Source: Pseudalkalibacillus sp051842935 (GTDB lineage: Bacteria; Bacillota; Bacilli; Bacillales; Fictibacillaceae). From it: a stretch of DNA of 64,000 nt. Positions 1 to 8,665 of the stretch are shown piece after piece. Where the stretch lies: NCBI RefSeq assembly GCF_051842935.1, contig NZ_JBPXRR010000001.1, positions 2,604,001 to 2,668,000 of the forward strand, in the 5' to 3' direction. Each line of letters starts with the position of its first letter. Position 1 is the stretch's first letter. The notes under the pieces were generated by a model that searched no databases, had not been told where the DNA came from, and saw only the letters and a program-made list of their open reading frames with translations. Made by a program: the position numbers and the translations under genes.

Positions 1-506
1 TCCCTCACTTTGTAATTTTTTAGTCGTTTCCCTACACATGTTCCTGTGATCCCCTAAGACCTACGGACCTCCTTTTGGAAAATAGATAAACCTGATGATA
101 TGGAAAATCGATGTGATTGAAACGTATCGATAAATTCTTCAAATGAAATCCGTATAAGATTTCAGATGTAGACAGTTTGAAGCTCATGACTTCCAATTCG
201 GTTAAAAAGCTTAACAAATAGTGATTATAGCGATTAATTAAAGATACTAGAGCTCACAATTTCACAGGTGTTACTTATGTACTAGACATCAGCTTCTTAG
301 ATGCACAAACATTAGTTTTGGGTTCATATGCGCTATTTATCGAAACGTTTCGATTGTCGTTATTTAAGAAATTACCATGAAAGCCCTTTCAATTCAATAG
401 TTTTTTTAAAATTTTCTAACAATTATACAAAAGTCGTATAAAAGACTGTGTAATCCAGAACCATCGAATGTTTTTATTTGCGATATTAGAGGAACATTAG
501 AAGTGT
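1..506. other. gene-free leader region with two operator-like palindromes
   Basis: I see no convincing gene here; short frames lack ribosome binding sites and family features. The stretch is AT-rich. It contains a perfect 16-bp palindrome, ATCGAAACGTTTCGAT, at 339-354 and a near copy, ATTGAAACGTATCGAT, at 116-131 that differs at two positions. The CG-centred GAAACGTTTC form is typical of operators of LacI-family repressors. The regulated gene is not obvious and may lie left of the window. Confidence 0.5.
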
Positions 507-536
507 ATGTTTGTAGCAAAAGAGGAGGAATTTAAG

Positions 537-956
537 ATGAGTGATGTATTATTCACAGCACATGCGACGGCAAAAGGCGGAAGAAAAGGCCATGTGAAGT
601 CCAGCACAGGACAGATCGACCATGATCTTGTGATGCCGACGGACGACACGGATAAGAAGGGAACCAACCCTGAGGAATTGTTTGCTTCTGGATATGCATC
701 TTGCTTTGATGGAGCGCTCAACCTCGTCGCTTCCAAATCAAAAAAGGACATTGATTCATCTGTTACAGCTGATGTCAGTTTCATGAAGGACCCGAGTGAT
801 AACGGATTTAAAATTGGTGTGACACTGAATGTGGAAGTGAATGGCGTCAGCCAGGAGGAAGCAGAAGAATTAGTCGAGAAGGCTCATCAAGTTTGTCCAT
901 ACTCAAAAGCAACGAGGAACAACATTGATGTGGAGCTAAATACGAAAGCAGTGTAA
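537..956 (+). CDS. ohr: organic hydroperoxide resistance protein (Ohr, OsmC superfamily)
   Basis: This thiol peroxidase of 139 residues reduces organic hydroperoxides in the cytoplasm. The Ohr signature is visible: the peroxidatic cysteine in GYASCF near residue 56, the resolving cysteine in QVCPYS near residue 119, Arg16, and Glu46/Glu47 before the first cysteine. The ATG at 537 is chosen because an AGAGGAGGAA site precedes it; an upstream in-frame ATG at 507 has none. Ohr is often controlled by the MarR protein OhrR, but no ohrR gene is adjacent. It converges on the methyltransferase gene and shares a terminator with it. Confidence 0.93.
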   Translation: MSDVLFTAHATAKGGRKGHVKSSTGQIDHDLVMPTDDTDKKGTNPEELFASGYASCFDGALNLVASKSKKDIDSSVTADVSFMKDPSDNGFKIGVTLNVEVNGVSQEEAEELVEKAHQVCPYSKATRNNIDVELNTKAV

Positions 957-964
957 TGAAAAAA

Positions 965-984
965 AGCTGGCCTGTTGGTCAGCT
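965..984. terminator. bidirectional terminator between ohr and methyltransferase gene
   Basis: AGCTGGCC-TGTT-GGTCAGCT forms an 8-bp stem flanked by A-rich sequence on the left and a T-run on the right. It can therefore end transcripts from both convergent genes. Confidence 0.85.
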
Positions 985-987
985 TTT

Positions 988-1656
988 TTATTTGGTTGCA
1001 GCAAACGCATACAAGAAAGATAAGGAGGACTTGGCAACCCAATTGTCTTTGAGAAGTGGAATGATATTGGAGTCCGGCCTGTTCTTTCCGGAATACACCC
1101 CGTAGTTTTCTTTATGTGTAAAGCCATGCTCTTCCATAAGCCGATGTAGTTCCCACGGCATCATCATGTTATGGACAACCTCTTTTCCATAAAGGCGATC
1201 ATATGCACTTGTTCTCGGTACAGCATATGGGCCAAGAGTGACCGCTACGAATTTACCGTCTTTTTTCAAGACACGCGAGGCTTCTTTTATCAGTTCGTGT
1301 GGTTGATTCGTCCATTCCAGGGATGTACAGGCAAAGACGACATCAAATGCTTCATCGGGGAATGGAAGTCTGTTATCGGTACACACATGGGCTTCCACAC
1401 CACGTGTGCCCGCTTTTTGTACCATTTCTGGTGAATGATCAGCACCGATTGCGCAATGACCTGACTGGTTCATGCGTTTCGTGCTTACACCAGGACCGCA
1501 CCCAAGATCCAAGATTTTCTGAGGTTGGTTTCCGATGAAATTGAAGAAGAATTTTAGAATTTCAGCACGTGGTCCTTTTTGCCAAATCGATTCCATCTCA
1601 TCCCACCAAGCTGCTTGTTCATTCCATCTGTTGACGCTCGATTTTGCCCAATTCAA
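988..1656 (-). CDS. class I SAM-dependent methyltransferase
   Basis: This is a Rossmann-fold methyltransferase of about 222 residues. The SAM-binding motif I, LDLGCGPGVST, lies near residue 50, followed by an acidic motif II region and FDVVFACTSLEW (motif IV). The family is the UbiE/Methyltransf_11 type; the substrate cannot be read from sequence. A TTG at 1656 is the likely start because AGGGGGGG sits 8 nt upstream; a GTG at 1665 directly abuts that site. It is monocistronic and shares the downstream terminator with ohr. Confidence 0.8.
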   Translation of the reverse strand: MNWAKSSVNRWNEQAAWWDEMESIWQKGPRAEILKFFFNFIGNQPQKILDLGCGPGVSTKRMNQSGHCAIGADHSPEMVQKAGTRGVEAHVCTDNRLPFPDEAFDVVFACTSLEWTNQPHELIKEASRVLKKDGKFVAVTLGPYAVPRTSAYDRLYGKEVVHNMMMPWELHRLMEEHGFTHKENYGVYSGKNRPDSNIIPLLKDNWVAKSSLSFLYAFAATK

Positions 1657-1722
1657 ACGTTTCACCCCCCCTAGGTCAGTCGAATTCCCTTTTTATTATT
1701 CGAGTATATGTTCCGTTCTCCA

Positions 1723-2643
1723 TTACAACCACCATTTGTGTTGATGAAGTAAACGAACATTCACTGAAGGGAAGTGATCCTCAAACCATTTTTTCATTTG
1801 AGTTTTCATAACGAGGAATTCAGAGGACGAGTGGGATACACCCATCAATGACATATTGGTAATTGGCACATAATTCATCATCTCTTTGTACTTCTTCTGT
1901 CCATACTCGTTATCAATATGACAATGGACTTCACCTGTTATGTAGGCTTGTACACCCCGGTCCTCTGCATCTTTCATCGCTTCGACCGAATCTCCACACC
2001 CGGCTACGATAGCGACCTTTTCAATCTGTTCGTGGTGCACACCTTCAAAATCCAGATATGGAATTGCAAAAATATCTCTAAGCTTATGCGCGAGTGTTTT
2101 CGTATTCGTTTCTTGAATGGTTGCAATCAAGCCTACGTAACCAGTGTTTTTATAAGGGAGAAAACGGTCTGTCACCTTCGCATCGAGCGCTTCAGCAATT
2201 GCCAAACCGGTACTGAGTTCGTCATGATAATCCATTGGCACGTGACATGTGTAGACGCTAAGCTTCTTTTCTTTCAGTTGGTGTATGTACTGTTCCTTGA
2301 TCGGGACGAACCCTCTTCCAGATGCTCCTCTCGGATCTCCGCATTCCATCAAAAGTGGGTGATGCATGAATAGGAGGTCTCCTTCCTCCGCTTGTTGGAT
2401 GAAGCTTTCTAACACCTCATCCGTCGGAAAAACAGCAAGGTATACCGTTTTGACCGTTTCGCTCCCCCGCATCATAACGCCGTTGAACCGTTGGACAAAA
2501 TCCTCTTCAAAAAAGGATCTCCAATCAAAACCGATTGGGTCGTAAACCATCGGGATGAAACGGCTGAACGCCGGATCTTCAGGTAACTCCTTCACTCTGA
2601 AGTAGTCATTCAGTTCCTTCTCAATTTTCGTTAATGAAATCAT
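1723..2643 (-). CDS. Nif3-like dinuclear metal centre protein
   Basis: The protein has 306 residues and belongs to the Nif3/YbgI superfamily, formerly labelled GTP cyclohydrolase I type 2. The metal-binding signatures are LLFMHHPLL near residue 90, the HVPMDYHDE segment, and ITGEVHCH further on. It is unlike the usual YqfO in that it lacks the inserted PII-like domain and has a longer N-terminus. The ATG is preceded by AGAGGGGGGC. The biochemical role of the family is not settled, and nothing nearby clarifies it. Confidence 0.7.
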   Translation of the reverse strand: MISLTKIEKELNDYFRVKELPEDPAFSRFIPMVYDPIGFDWRSFFEEDFVQRFNGVMMRGSETVKTVYLAVFPTDEVLESFIQQAEEGDLLFMHHPLLMECGDPRGASGRGFVPIKEQYIHQLKEKKLSVYTCHVPMDYHDELSTGLAIAEALDAKVTDRFLPYKNTGYVGLIATIQETNTKTLAHKLRDIFAIPYLDFEGVHHEQIEKVAIVAGCGDSVEAMKDAEDRGVQAYITGEVHCHIDNEYGQKKYKEMMNYVPITNMSLMGVSHSSSEFLVMKTQMKKWFEDHFPSVNVRLLHQHKWWL

Positions 2644-2698
2644 ATGTATCGCCCCCCTCTATTCTCTTTATAGTCGACTATACCACAGTACCTTCACG

Positions 2699-2817
2699 GG
2701 ACCGAACCTGGCACTGTCTAGGACCCCCTGAGCCACGCGATTTGTTTGAGAGTGCCAGGCACCGATCAGGAGCCCTTCTCCGACAAGGGTTCTGAATCGG
2801 TACCTGGTACCGAAACA
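2699..2817. repeat. intergenic TGCCAGGTACC-type repeat, two units
   Basis: Two adjoining units of about 60 bp carry inverted ends related to TGCCAGGTACCG. The unit at about 2750-2817 begins GTGCCAGGCACCGAT and ends ATCGGTACCTGGTAC, with an internal AAGGGTTCTGAA. The same family occurs at five other loci in this window. This copy fills most of the 304-bp gap between the divergent Nif3-like and membrane-protein genes. Confidence 0.8.
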
Positions 2818-2947
2818 TGAAGGTACATTAGGATTTAGACATCGTAAAGTTATTATGTTGTTATTGTAAAATCGGACTCTTCTTACTTCCACTTTTGTAT
2901 GATGATTATTATAAATTTATCTCATCACTTAGAAGAAGAGGTTTTCA

Positions 2948-4174
2948 ATGATGATGTCTCTATCCGTCTTTGCCAAGAAGCATTTCATGACAATCAGTAT
3001 CATCCTGTGCTTCCTATTACCGCCGCTGGGCGTAACCCTAATGCTTCTCATCGGTTGTTATTCGTTGAATAAAGCGTGGAAAAACAGGTTAAAAGTAAAC
3101 CTGACACCTGGTTTATTCCTGCTTTGCTGTATGTTCATTTCATCGCTTGGAGCAGGAGTGGTCATGAAAGATCACTCTTATTTTCTTGTATCAGCTCTAA
3201 TGCTCGCCTACATTGGTTTATATATTAAGATAACGAAAGAATGCGTTATGAAAACTTTTTCCGTCTATAAATGGATCACGATTTATGGATGCTTATACTT
3301 TTATGGATTGTATCCCTTTCAAGAAGTGACCATCCATCCAACTATTAAGAACTATCTGGCAGGCACAGCCTTACTCGGAGTCGGAGATGTAAACCATTAC
3401 CCGAGGCTGATCGGTGCTGCATACAATCCGAATTTTTCGGTAACCATCTTGCTTTTAGGACTCGCTTTTCTATTGGCGGAGCTGTTGAAGAACCTAAGAA
3501 ATGCCGCTTATGTAAAAGTCGGCTTTCAGTCCATCGCGATAATAGCAATCATTCATGCGATCATTCTTACAGGTTCAAGAGCCGGTTTTGCCACAATGTC
3601 GATTATTTTCGTCCTTTTTTGCTTTCGATGGAACAAGGTGGTCACACTCCTCTTCACATTGATGTTAGCCGTCCAATACAAATTCATCTTGGAATGGATG
3701 CCGAGAAATGAAAACCTATTTGAATCAGCCGAAACAAGAAAAGATATCTGGAAAAAATCCTTTGATCTATGGCAAGAGTATCCGTTATTCGGAATGACAC
3801 CTTTAGGCTTTAGAGAAGAATATGTGTACATGTTCCATGAAGAGATACCACATGCCCACAATCTGTTTCTAGCGATGTTCGCAGAATATGGAGCATTAGG
3901 CGGCGTCGCTTTGATCGTTGTCGTACTGATTAACATCTATAAAGCATCATCCCTGTTCCTGATCAAGTATCAGAGCTTGAATTTGGATACATTTTTGTTG
4001 TCGCTTCCGGTCATTTTTTTGACAGGGATTTTCGATTACGTCATCTTCTCACCGCAGGTTGCTGTGATGGCAATCCTGCTCATGGCATCCTGGGACAAGT
4101 ATACAGCGCGAATTCCGTTATGGGATCTGCAATTCTTCAGTATCCCTTACGAACGCTACCGGTACTATTTATAG
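2948..4174 (+). CDS. O-antigen ligase/polymerase-like membrane protein (Wzy_C family)
   Basis: This polytopic membrane protein of 408 residues has about ten hydrophobic segments. The Wzy_C/WaaL hallmark is present: TGSRAGF after a membrane segment (about residue 208) and PHAHNLFL (about 304) in the large external loop before the last helices. Such proteins polymerise or ligate polyprenyl-linked glycans at the outer face of the membrane. No glycosyltransferase genes lie nearby, so this is an orphan whose substrate is unknown. The start follows GAAGAGG and overlaps consecutive ATG codons. Confidence 0.75.
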   Translation: MMMSLSVFAKKHFMTISIILCFLLPPLGVTLMLLIGCYSLNKAWKNRLKVNLTPGLFLLCCMFISSLGAGVVMKDHSYFLVSALMLAYIGLYIKITKECVMKTFSVYKWITIYGCLYFYGLYPFQEVTIHPTIKNYLAGTALLGVGDVNHYPRLIGAAYNPNFSVTILLLGLAFLLAELLKNLRNAAYVKVGFQSIAIIAIIHAIILTGSRAGFATMSIIFVLFCFRWNKVVTLLFTLMLAVQYKFILEWMPRNENLFESAETRKDIWKKSFDLWQEYPLFGMTPLGFREEYVYMFHEEIPHAHNLFLAMFAEYGALGGVALIVVVLINIYKASSLFLIKYQSLNLDTFLLSLPVIFLTGIFDYVIFSPQVAVMAILLMASWDKYTARIPLWDLQFFSIPYERYRYYL

Positions 4175-4177
4175 GGC

Positions 4178-4287
4178 AGTGCCAGGTATAGAAATCCATC
4201 CCTACAGCCGCAAGGGTTCATAATTGGTGCCTGGCACCGATTTGCACCCCTACAGCGCCAAGGCTTCTCGATCTGTACCAGGCACTA
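4178..4287. repeat. intergenic TGCCAGGTACC-type repeat, two units
   Basis: Two diverged units of the dispersed family lie between convergent genes, with ends GTGCCAGGTATAG / TTGGTGCCTGGCACC and a second arm TGTACCAGGCACT. The internal AAGGGTTC core is recognisable in the first unit. Confidence 0.75.
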
Positions 4288-4293
4288 ATAAAA

Positions 4294-4321
4294 GAGACTG
4301 GATCGCATGCGATCCAGTCTC
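4294..4321. terminator. strong hairpin terminator after CAP-domain gene
   Basis: A perfect 28-bp palindrome beginning GAGACTGGATCGCA is followed on the minus strand by TTTTATT. It serves the CAP-domain gene and probably also the convergent membrane-protein gene. Confidence 0.85.
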
Positions 4322-4329
4322 TTCCTTGT

Positions 4330-5082
4330 TTATTTCTCGATGAACATCTGTGTCCAGTACGATCCTTGGTTTCCACCTGTCGCGTGCCCGATCCCGATAT
4401 GGGTAAGCTCTCGATTCATGATGTTACGTCGGTGTCCTGGGCTGTTCATCCAATCTTTTACAACCTGTTCAGCCGATTGCTGACCAGCTGCAATGTTTTC
4501 AGCTGCGGTTTGGTAAGATACGCCGAACTCTTGCATCATCTGGAAAGGTGAGCCGTAGTTCGGTGAGTTGTGAGAGAAGTATCCATTTTCCAACATGTCA
4601 TCGGATTTCGCTTGAGCTACCTCAGCAAGCTTAGAACTTGCTTTCAGGTTCGGTAGTCCATTTTTCGCTCTTTCCTGGTTGGTCAGGTCGACCACTTCTC
4701 GTTCAATTTGACTCATTGTCTTACCATCTGCAGATGGCTGGGTCTTTTGCTGATCCTGACCTTGCTGTGGATCAGCTTGTTGGTAATTTCCTCGATCAGC
4801 AGGCATACCTCCACCGTTTTGACCACGGTACTGCGGACCATTACCTCTCATTTCCCCAGAAAACGGCACCTCTAATCGATATTGCCCTTGACCACCGTAC
4901 CAAATCGGACGGAACCGATCATTGTTCATACGAGTACGCAGGTCATCATTGTTGTATCGATTATCATTGACCGTTTTAAGTTGCATACCTTCTTCGTTAT
5001 TGTCTGTATCCATATTACATCCTGCCAAAGCACCTAATGACAGGACAGCAGTAAGACTTAAGGTTACGATCTGTTTTTTCAT
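4330..5082 (-). CDS. CAP (SCP/PR1)-domain lipoprotein, YkwD-like
   Basis: The 250-residue protein begins with a lipoprotein signal peptide ending in the lipobox LAGC (cysteine at about 21), so it should be anchored on the outer face of the membrane. A low-complexity Gln/Gly/Pro linker (about 85-120) leads to a C-terminal CAP domain with VVDLTNQERAKNGLP, YFSHNSPN, AAENIAAG and SPGHRRNIMN. Bacterial CAP proteins of this YkwD/YlbC type are common in spore formers; their activity is mostly unknown. The ATG has AAGGAGAT at good spacing. Confidence 0.88.
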   Translation of the reverse strand: MKKQIVTLSLTAVLSLGALAGCNMDTDNNEEGMQLKTVNDNRYNNDDLRTRMNNDRFRPIWYGGQGQYRLEVPFSGEMRGNGPQYRGQNGGGMPADRGNYQQADPQQGQDQQKTQPSADGKTMSQIEREVVDLTNQERAKNGLPNLKASSKLAEVAQAKSDDMLENGYFSHNSPNYGSPFQMMQEFGVSYQTAAENIAAGQQSAEQVVKDWMNSPGHRRNIMNRELTHIGIGHATGGNQGSYWTQMFIEK

Positions 5083-5226
5083 GCACTGATCTCCTTTATT
5101 GAAGGTTTTGCCTTCTTAATGTTTGCATGATTGAACAAAAGAAACCTGAGTAACACTTGGTGCATAGGGAAAATTACGGTAATCATAAAATCTCTGCAGT
5201 ATCACAAAATAATCGTAAATATAAAA

Positions 5227-5256
5227 AAGTCTTACCACTTCATTGTGATAAGACTT
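5227..5256 (-). terminator. terminator for the small membrane-protein gene
   Basis: AAGTCTTATCAC pairs with GTGGTAAGACTT around a short loop, and the minus strand continues with a run of T residues. It lies immediately after the stop of the 93-residue membrane protein gene. Confidence 0.75.
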
Positions 5257-5261
5257 GAACA

Positions 5262-5543
5262 TCATATGGATATGCGATTTTTGATCTTTGATAATTTACG
5301 GTACGTTTTTATCGAAGTCACTTTTCCAGATGACTGAGCACCTAAAGACATAGCACGCTTTCTCCAAAAGAGTACTTTATAGTCACTGAAAATATAGATT
5401 AAAATCAAATAAAAAAAGATCGGAATACTTGAAACTAAATACATAAAAAACGTGTGACCTGTTCCATTCAATGGAGTCTGTGCAAAAACTTCATCACTTA
5501 AGATCAACCAAAAAAGTGGTACACTAGTAAAGAGTTTTTTCAT
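5262..5543 (-). CDS. small membrane protein with signal peptide, function unknown
   Basis: I do not recognise this 93-residue protein. MKKLF at the start is followed by a hydrophobic signal-like segment ending in VFAQ (about residue 19), a second strong hydrophobic segment (about 33-55), then a basic cytoplasmic tail rich in Arg/Lys. The start at 5543 is supported by GGGGG eight bases upstream; a longer frame starting at 5624 has no site. It has its own terminator and no operon partner. Confidence 0.55.
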   Translation of the reverse strand: MKKLFTSVPLFWLILSDEVFAQTPLNGTGHTFFMYLVSSIPIFFYLILIYIFSDYKVLFWRKRAMSLGAQSSGKVTSIKTYRKLSKIKNRISI

Positions 5544-5647
5544 GGTCGAACTACCCCCTTGCTTGATTTCCATACATAATTTTACTCTTTTCTGCATGGG
5601 AATATTGTGACGAAAATCGCACATTAATGAATGGGGAACAGTCCATT

Positions 5648-6754
5648 TTAATACTTATCTCGCTCAATTTTTTTATCGATTCCTTTTTCAATCGAAGCTA
5701 ATGTAGAGAGATCCTTCGGTGCAATAAACGTCACTGCTACCCCAGTCTCACCAGCACGTCCCGTTCGACCGATCCTGTGCGTGTAGCTATCAGCATCAAG
5801 CGGAACATCATAATTGAAAATATGCGTTACACCTTCAATGTCAAGTCCTCTAGCAGCAATATCAGTAGCCACAAGTAAATGAATCTGACCTTCTCTAAAA
5901 CGTTCCATTACTTCTTCCCTCTTAGCTTGAGTCAAACCACCATGCAGCTCATCCGTTAGATAACCCTTTTCTTGAAGGGCAGTATTCAGCTTCGTCACCC
6001 GCCGCTTCGTCCGGCAAAAGATGATGCCAAGTAACGGCTGCTCAGTCTTGATCGTTTTCAGAAGGGCTTGTTGTTTTTTACGATCCGTCGTTTCAACGAC
6101 ATACTCCTTGATTTCATGAATGTCCAAATCACGGAGTGCCACCATGACTTGATCTGGATTGTTCATATATCGCTTCGTCAACTTCAGAATTTCAACAGGC
6201 ATCGTTGCAGAAAATAGTGCTGTCAGCCGTTCCATTGGCAAGGCATCAATAATGGCTTCCGCTTCTTGTAAAAAACCGATTTGGAGCATTTGATCAGCCT
6301 CATCCAATACAAGCATGGAAACGGTGGATAAATCAATCGTCCCTCTTCGCATATGATCCAGAACTCGACCAGGGGTTCCAACAACGATGTGTACAGCATC
6401 TTCGAGTACTTTCATTTGTTTGTAGATATCCTGTCCACCATACACCGCTAGGACCTTGATGCCGGTCTCCTTCGTTAGCTTTCCAAGCTCTGATGTAATC
6501 TGCAGAGCAAGCTCACGTGTAGGCGCGAGGATCAAGGATTGAATGCGAGGATCGTCCACTCGAACCCTTTCAATCATCGGAAGCAGGAAGGCGATCGTTT
6601 TACCTGAACCAGTTTTCGCCTGACCAACGACGTCTTTTCCTTTCATCAACGACGGGATGGTGTCTTGTTGAATCTGAGTAGGTTCAACGATACCTTGCGC
6701 AGCCAATTTATCAATAAAGGTAGTTGTAATGCCTAGTGTATTGAAATTCGTCAT
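5648..6754 (-). CDS. DEAD-box ATP-dependent RNA helicase
   Basis: This is a minimal two-domain helicase of 368 residues. Visible motifs are the Q motif (PTQIQ), AKTGSGKT (Walker A), PTRELA, LDEADQML (DEAD), SATMP, ATDIAARGLD and HRIGRTGRAG. It stops soon after the core, without the long basic C-terminal tail of CshA or the RNA-binding domain of DbpA/YxiN. It probably unwinds RNA in ribosome assembly, mRNA decay or cold adaptation. It is monocistronic; the osmC-gene terminator separates it from the upstream unit. Confidence 0.92.
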   Translation of the reverse strand: MTNFNTLGITTTFIDKLAAQGIVEPTQIQQDTIPSLMKGKDVVGQAKTGSGKTIAFLLPMIERVRVDDPRIQSLILAPTRELALQITSELGKLTKETGIKVLAVYGGQDIYKQMKVLEDAVHIVVGTPGRVLDHMRRGTIDLSTVSMLVLDEADQMLQIGFLQEAEAIIDALPMERLTALFSATMPVEILKLTKRYMNNPDQVMVALRDLDIHEIKEYVVETTDRKKQQALLKTIKTEQPLLGIIFCRTKRRVTKLNTALQEKGYLTDELHGGLTQAKREEVMERFREGQIHLLVATDIAARGLDIEGVTHIFNYDVPLDADSYTHRIGRTGRAGETGVAVTFIAPKDLSTLASIEKGIDKKIERDKY

Positions 6755-6813
6755 TTTTTCACCGCTTTATGTAGGATATATGTTAGATTACTCCACTTTC
6801 CGTCAAAAGTAAA

Positions 6814-6838
6814 AAGCCCCTTCAAAAGAGAAGGGACT
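6814..6838 (-). terminator. terminator of the tetR-osmC operon
   Basis: On the minus strand AGTCCCTTCTC pairs with GAAGGGGCTT and is followed by TTTTTACTTTT. It sits 15 bp after the OsmC stop codon. Confidence 0.8.
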
Positions 6839-6852
6839 TCATCTATTAAAAG

Positions 6853-7281
6853 TTATGCTTTTTCCCAGTTTGGAACCATTTCAACGTCTGCTGCTACCAT
6901 TGTCGTATAGATCGGGCAACGGCTGTCGACGATTTCTTGCAATTCCTTGATGCGGTCTTCAGACTCGCTTGTTTGAACTTTTGCGTTAACCGTGATCTTT
7001 TGGAAATAAGGACGAACGCTCTTGTCTCCCATCATTCCTTTTGGATCGATGTCTCCGTTGATCTCAAAATCGATTCCTTGCAAGTCGAAGTCGATCTCTT
7101 TTGCAACAAAGTTTGCGATTGCGTTTTCGCAACCTGCAAGTGAGATGAGCAGTGTCGCAAGTGGATTGGCACCATCATCGGTACCACCCATGTTTGCTGG
7201 TTCGTCAATTACGACGGTGTGATCGTGAGATTTACCTGTTGTGTTCATACCTTTTGATACAGCTGTAATTTTTTCAATCAT
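6853..7281 (-). CDS. OsmC family protein
   Basis: This 142-residue OsmC-fold protein has the two conserved cysteines: SLAGCENA near residue 51 and SRCPIYTTM near residue 124. It is more like the YhfA/SACOL-type OsmC branch than Ohr. Such proteins act as thiol-dependent peroxidases or sulfur-acceptor proteins in the cytoplasm. It lies 15 bp downstream of a TetR regulator gene, so the two are one operon, and the regulator probably controls both. Its partner across the intergenic region is a FrnE-type disulfide oxidoreductase, which points to thiol or electrophile stress. Confidence 0.85.
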   Translation of the reverse strand: MIEKITAVSKGMNTTGKSHDHTVVIDEPANMGGTDDGANPLATLLISLAGCENAIANFVAKEIDFDLQGIDFEINGDIDPKGMMGDKSVRPYFQKITVNAKVQTSESEDRIKELQEIVDSRCPIYTTMVAADVEMVPNWEKA

Positions 7282-7296
7282 TGCTGAATTCCCCTT

Positions 7297-7857
7297 TCAA
7301 TGCTTTACGTATTGCGTTCTTATATTCTCGACGATATTTTGTAGAATCGTTAGATCCTGAAAATTCTTCATCAACAGGATGCCGCCTTCAATTTGGGCGA
7401 CAACCGCTTGTGCATGTTGTCTTGCCTTGTCTTCTCCCACAAAGTCTTTCAAAACTTCCGCAAGACTGTTGATCCACTTTTCAAATAGATCATTGACTTT
7501 GGCACGGAAGGTTTCATCATGTTCACTCATCTCGAGTGCAAGGTTTCCGAACGGGCAGCCACGAAAGCTTGCTGATTTTTCATGATACGAAACCGCCCAA
7601 TCAAGCATTTCATTCAGCTTCTCAACCGAAGGCTTGTCTGACTTGAGAATTGCTACTATGAGATTTTGCTCCCAGGTCCGGACGAATTGGTCCACGACTG
7701 CGATCCCTAAATCTTTTTTTGTTGAGAAGTAATGATAAAACTGCCCTTTTCCTATGTCAGCTGAATGAAGAATGTCGCTGAGCTTTGTATTTTCATATCC
7801 CTTTGAATGGATCAATTCAGCTGTTGTTGAAATGATGTGTTCTTTCTTTGTCGTCAT
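7297..7857 (-). CDS. TetR/AcrR family regulator, likely thiol/electrophile-responsive
   Basis: The 186-residue protein has an N-terminal TetR helix-turn-helix (about 8-54, including ADIGKGQFYHYFSTKKDL) and an all-helical ligand domain. A cysteine at about 101 in FRGCPFGNLALEMSE is a motif seen in TetR regulators of the AcuR/NemR/YxaF type, some of which sense electrophiles through a cysteine. The start at 7857 has ACAGGTGA upstream; a longer frame lacks one. The palindrome at 7893-7908 lies in its own promoter region, and a better copy lies before the FrnE-type gene, so autoregulation and control of that gene are likely. Confidence 0.85.
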   Translation of the reverse strand: MTTKKEHIISTTAELIHSKGYENTKLSDILHSADIGKGQFYHYFSTKKDLGIAVVDQFVRTWEQNLIVAILKSDKPSVEKLNEMLDWAVSYHEKSASFRGCPFGNLALEMSEHDETFRAKVNDLFEKWINSLAEVLKDFVGEDKARQHAQAVVAQIEGGILLMKNFQDLTILQNIVENIRTQYVKH

Positions 7858-7892
7858 AATTATCACCTGTTCAGTTTTCAATTGCCGACTCC

Positions 7893-7908
7893 TACCAACC
7901 AGTCGGTA
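7893..7908. promoter_or_regulatory. putative TetR operator upstream of tetR-osmC
   Basis: TACCAACCAGTCGGTA is an imperfect 16-bp palindrome followed by CAATT. It matches the perfect palindrome at 8666-8679, which precedes the FrnE-type gene, and lies 36 bp upstream of the tetR start. Confidence 0.7.
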
Positions 7909-7959
7909 CAATTCAAACATAACATACTGAAATTTCCTCATTCAAGGTTCTCTCAAAAA

Positions 7960-8592
7960 TCAGCAACCATCTGGTCCACAATAAAGCCCTTGTGCTCCGT
8001 CTTTTTCATTTTCAGCTTCAATCATTCTTTTCAAGACAGAAATCGGTTGTGCACCGACGGATGTCATTTCGCCATACTGATACGTCGGAACGCCTGTAAT
8101 ACCTTGTGCTTGTGCATCTTGCATGGAGTCGATGAGTCGGTTCTGATAAACCGGATTCTCAATTGCATGAAGAAGTTCATCGGGATCTAGTGATACTTTC
8201 TCTGCAATTTCTCTTAATACGTCATCATGACCAATATTCTTGCCTTCCACCCAATAAGCATGGAAAACCGTGTCGCGATATTGCGCTTCTTTTCCTTGGT
8301 CCTTCGCAAATTCAAATCCAAGCAAAGCTTTACGGGAATCGCTTGTCACTTCCGTCAACACTTCTGGCTTCATGTCGATTCCATGGCGATCCGCAAGCAT
8401 CTTGACGTTTTCATACGCTTGCTTCATATAAGGGCTTGTCGAATCTGGTTGACCTTCTGGATGAAGCTCGAACTCTCTCCACTCCAATTCCAGTCCCGGA
8501 ATCTCTTGCTGCAGTCGTTCTGCATTCACTTTTCCGATGTAGCAAAATGGACAAATGAAATCAGAGTAAACGACCAATTTTTTTGTAGACAT
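7960..8592 (-). CDS. DsbA family oxidoreductase, FrnE-like
   Basis: This cytoplasmic thioredoxin-fold protein of 210 residues has the catalytic CPFC motif in YSDFICPFCYIGK near residue 14, the helical DsbA insertion, and a cis-Pro region in GITGVPTYQY near 172. There is no signal peptide. The FrnE group carries out thiol-disulfide exchange linked to oxidative stress tolerance, though some homologues act as isomerases in polyketide pathways. The C-terminus ends in GPDGC, giving an extra cysteine. The ATG follows TAGGAGGTG. It is probably co-regulated with tetR-osmC through the shared palindrome. Confidence 0.85.
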   Translation of the reverse strand: MSTKKLVVYSDFICPFCYIGKVNAERLQQEIPGLELEWREFELHPEGQPDSTSPYMKQAYENVKMLADRHGIDMKPEVLTEVTSDSRKALLGFEFAKDQGKEAQYRDTVFHAYWVEGKNIGHDDVLREIAEKVSLDPDELLHAIENPVYQNRLIDSMQDAQAQGITGVPTYQYGEMTSVGAQPISVLKRMIEAENEKDGAQGLYCGPDGC

Positions 8593-8665
8593 GCTGCCAC
8601 CTCCTAGGATGCGGTTGTGTCCAATGGCCTCTGAACATTGGACACTTATTCAACGACAGAACAAA

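Noticed and set aside
2668..2892. 74-residue frame on the minus strand
   Set aside because: It is read entirely from the dispersed TGCCAGG repeat pair and has no ribosome binding site or family similarity.
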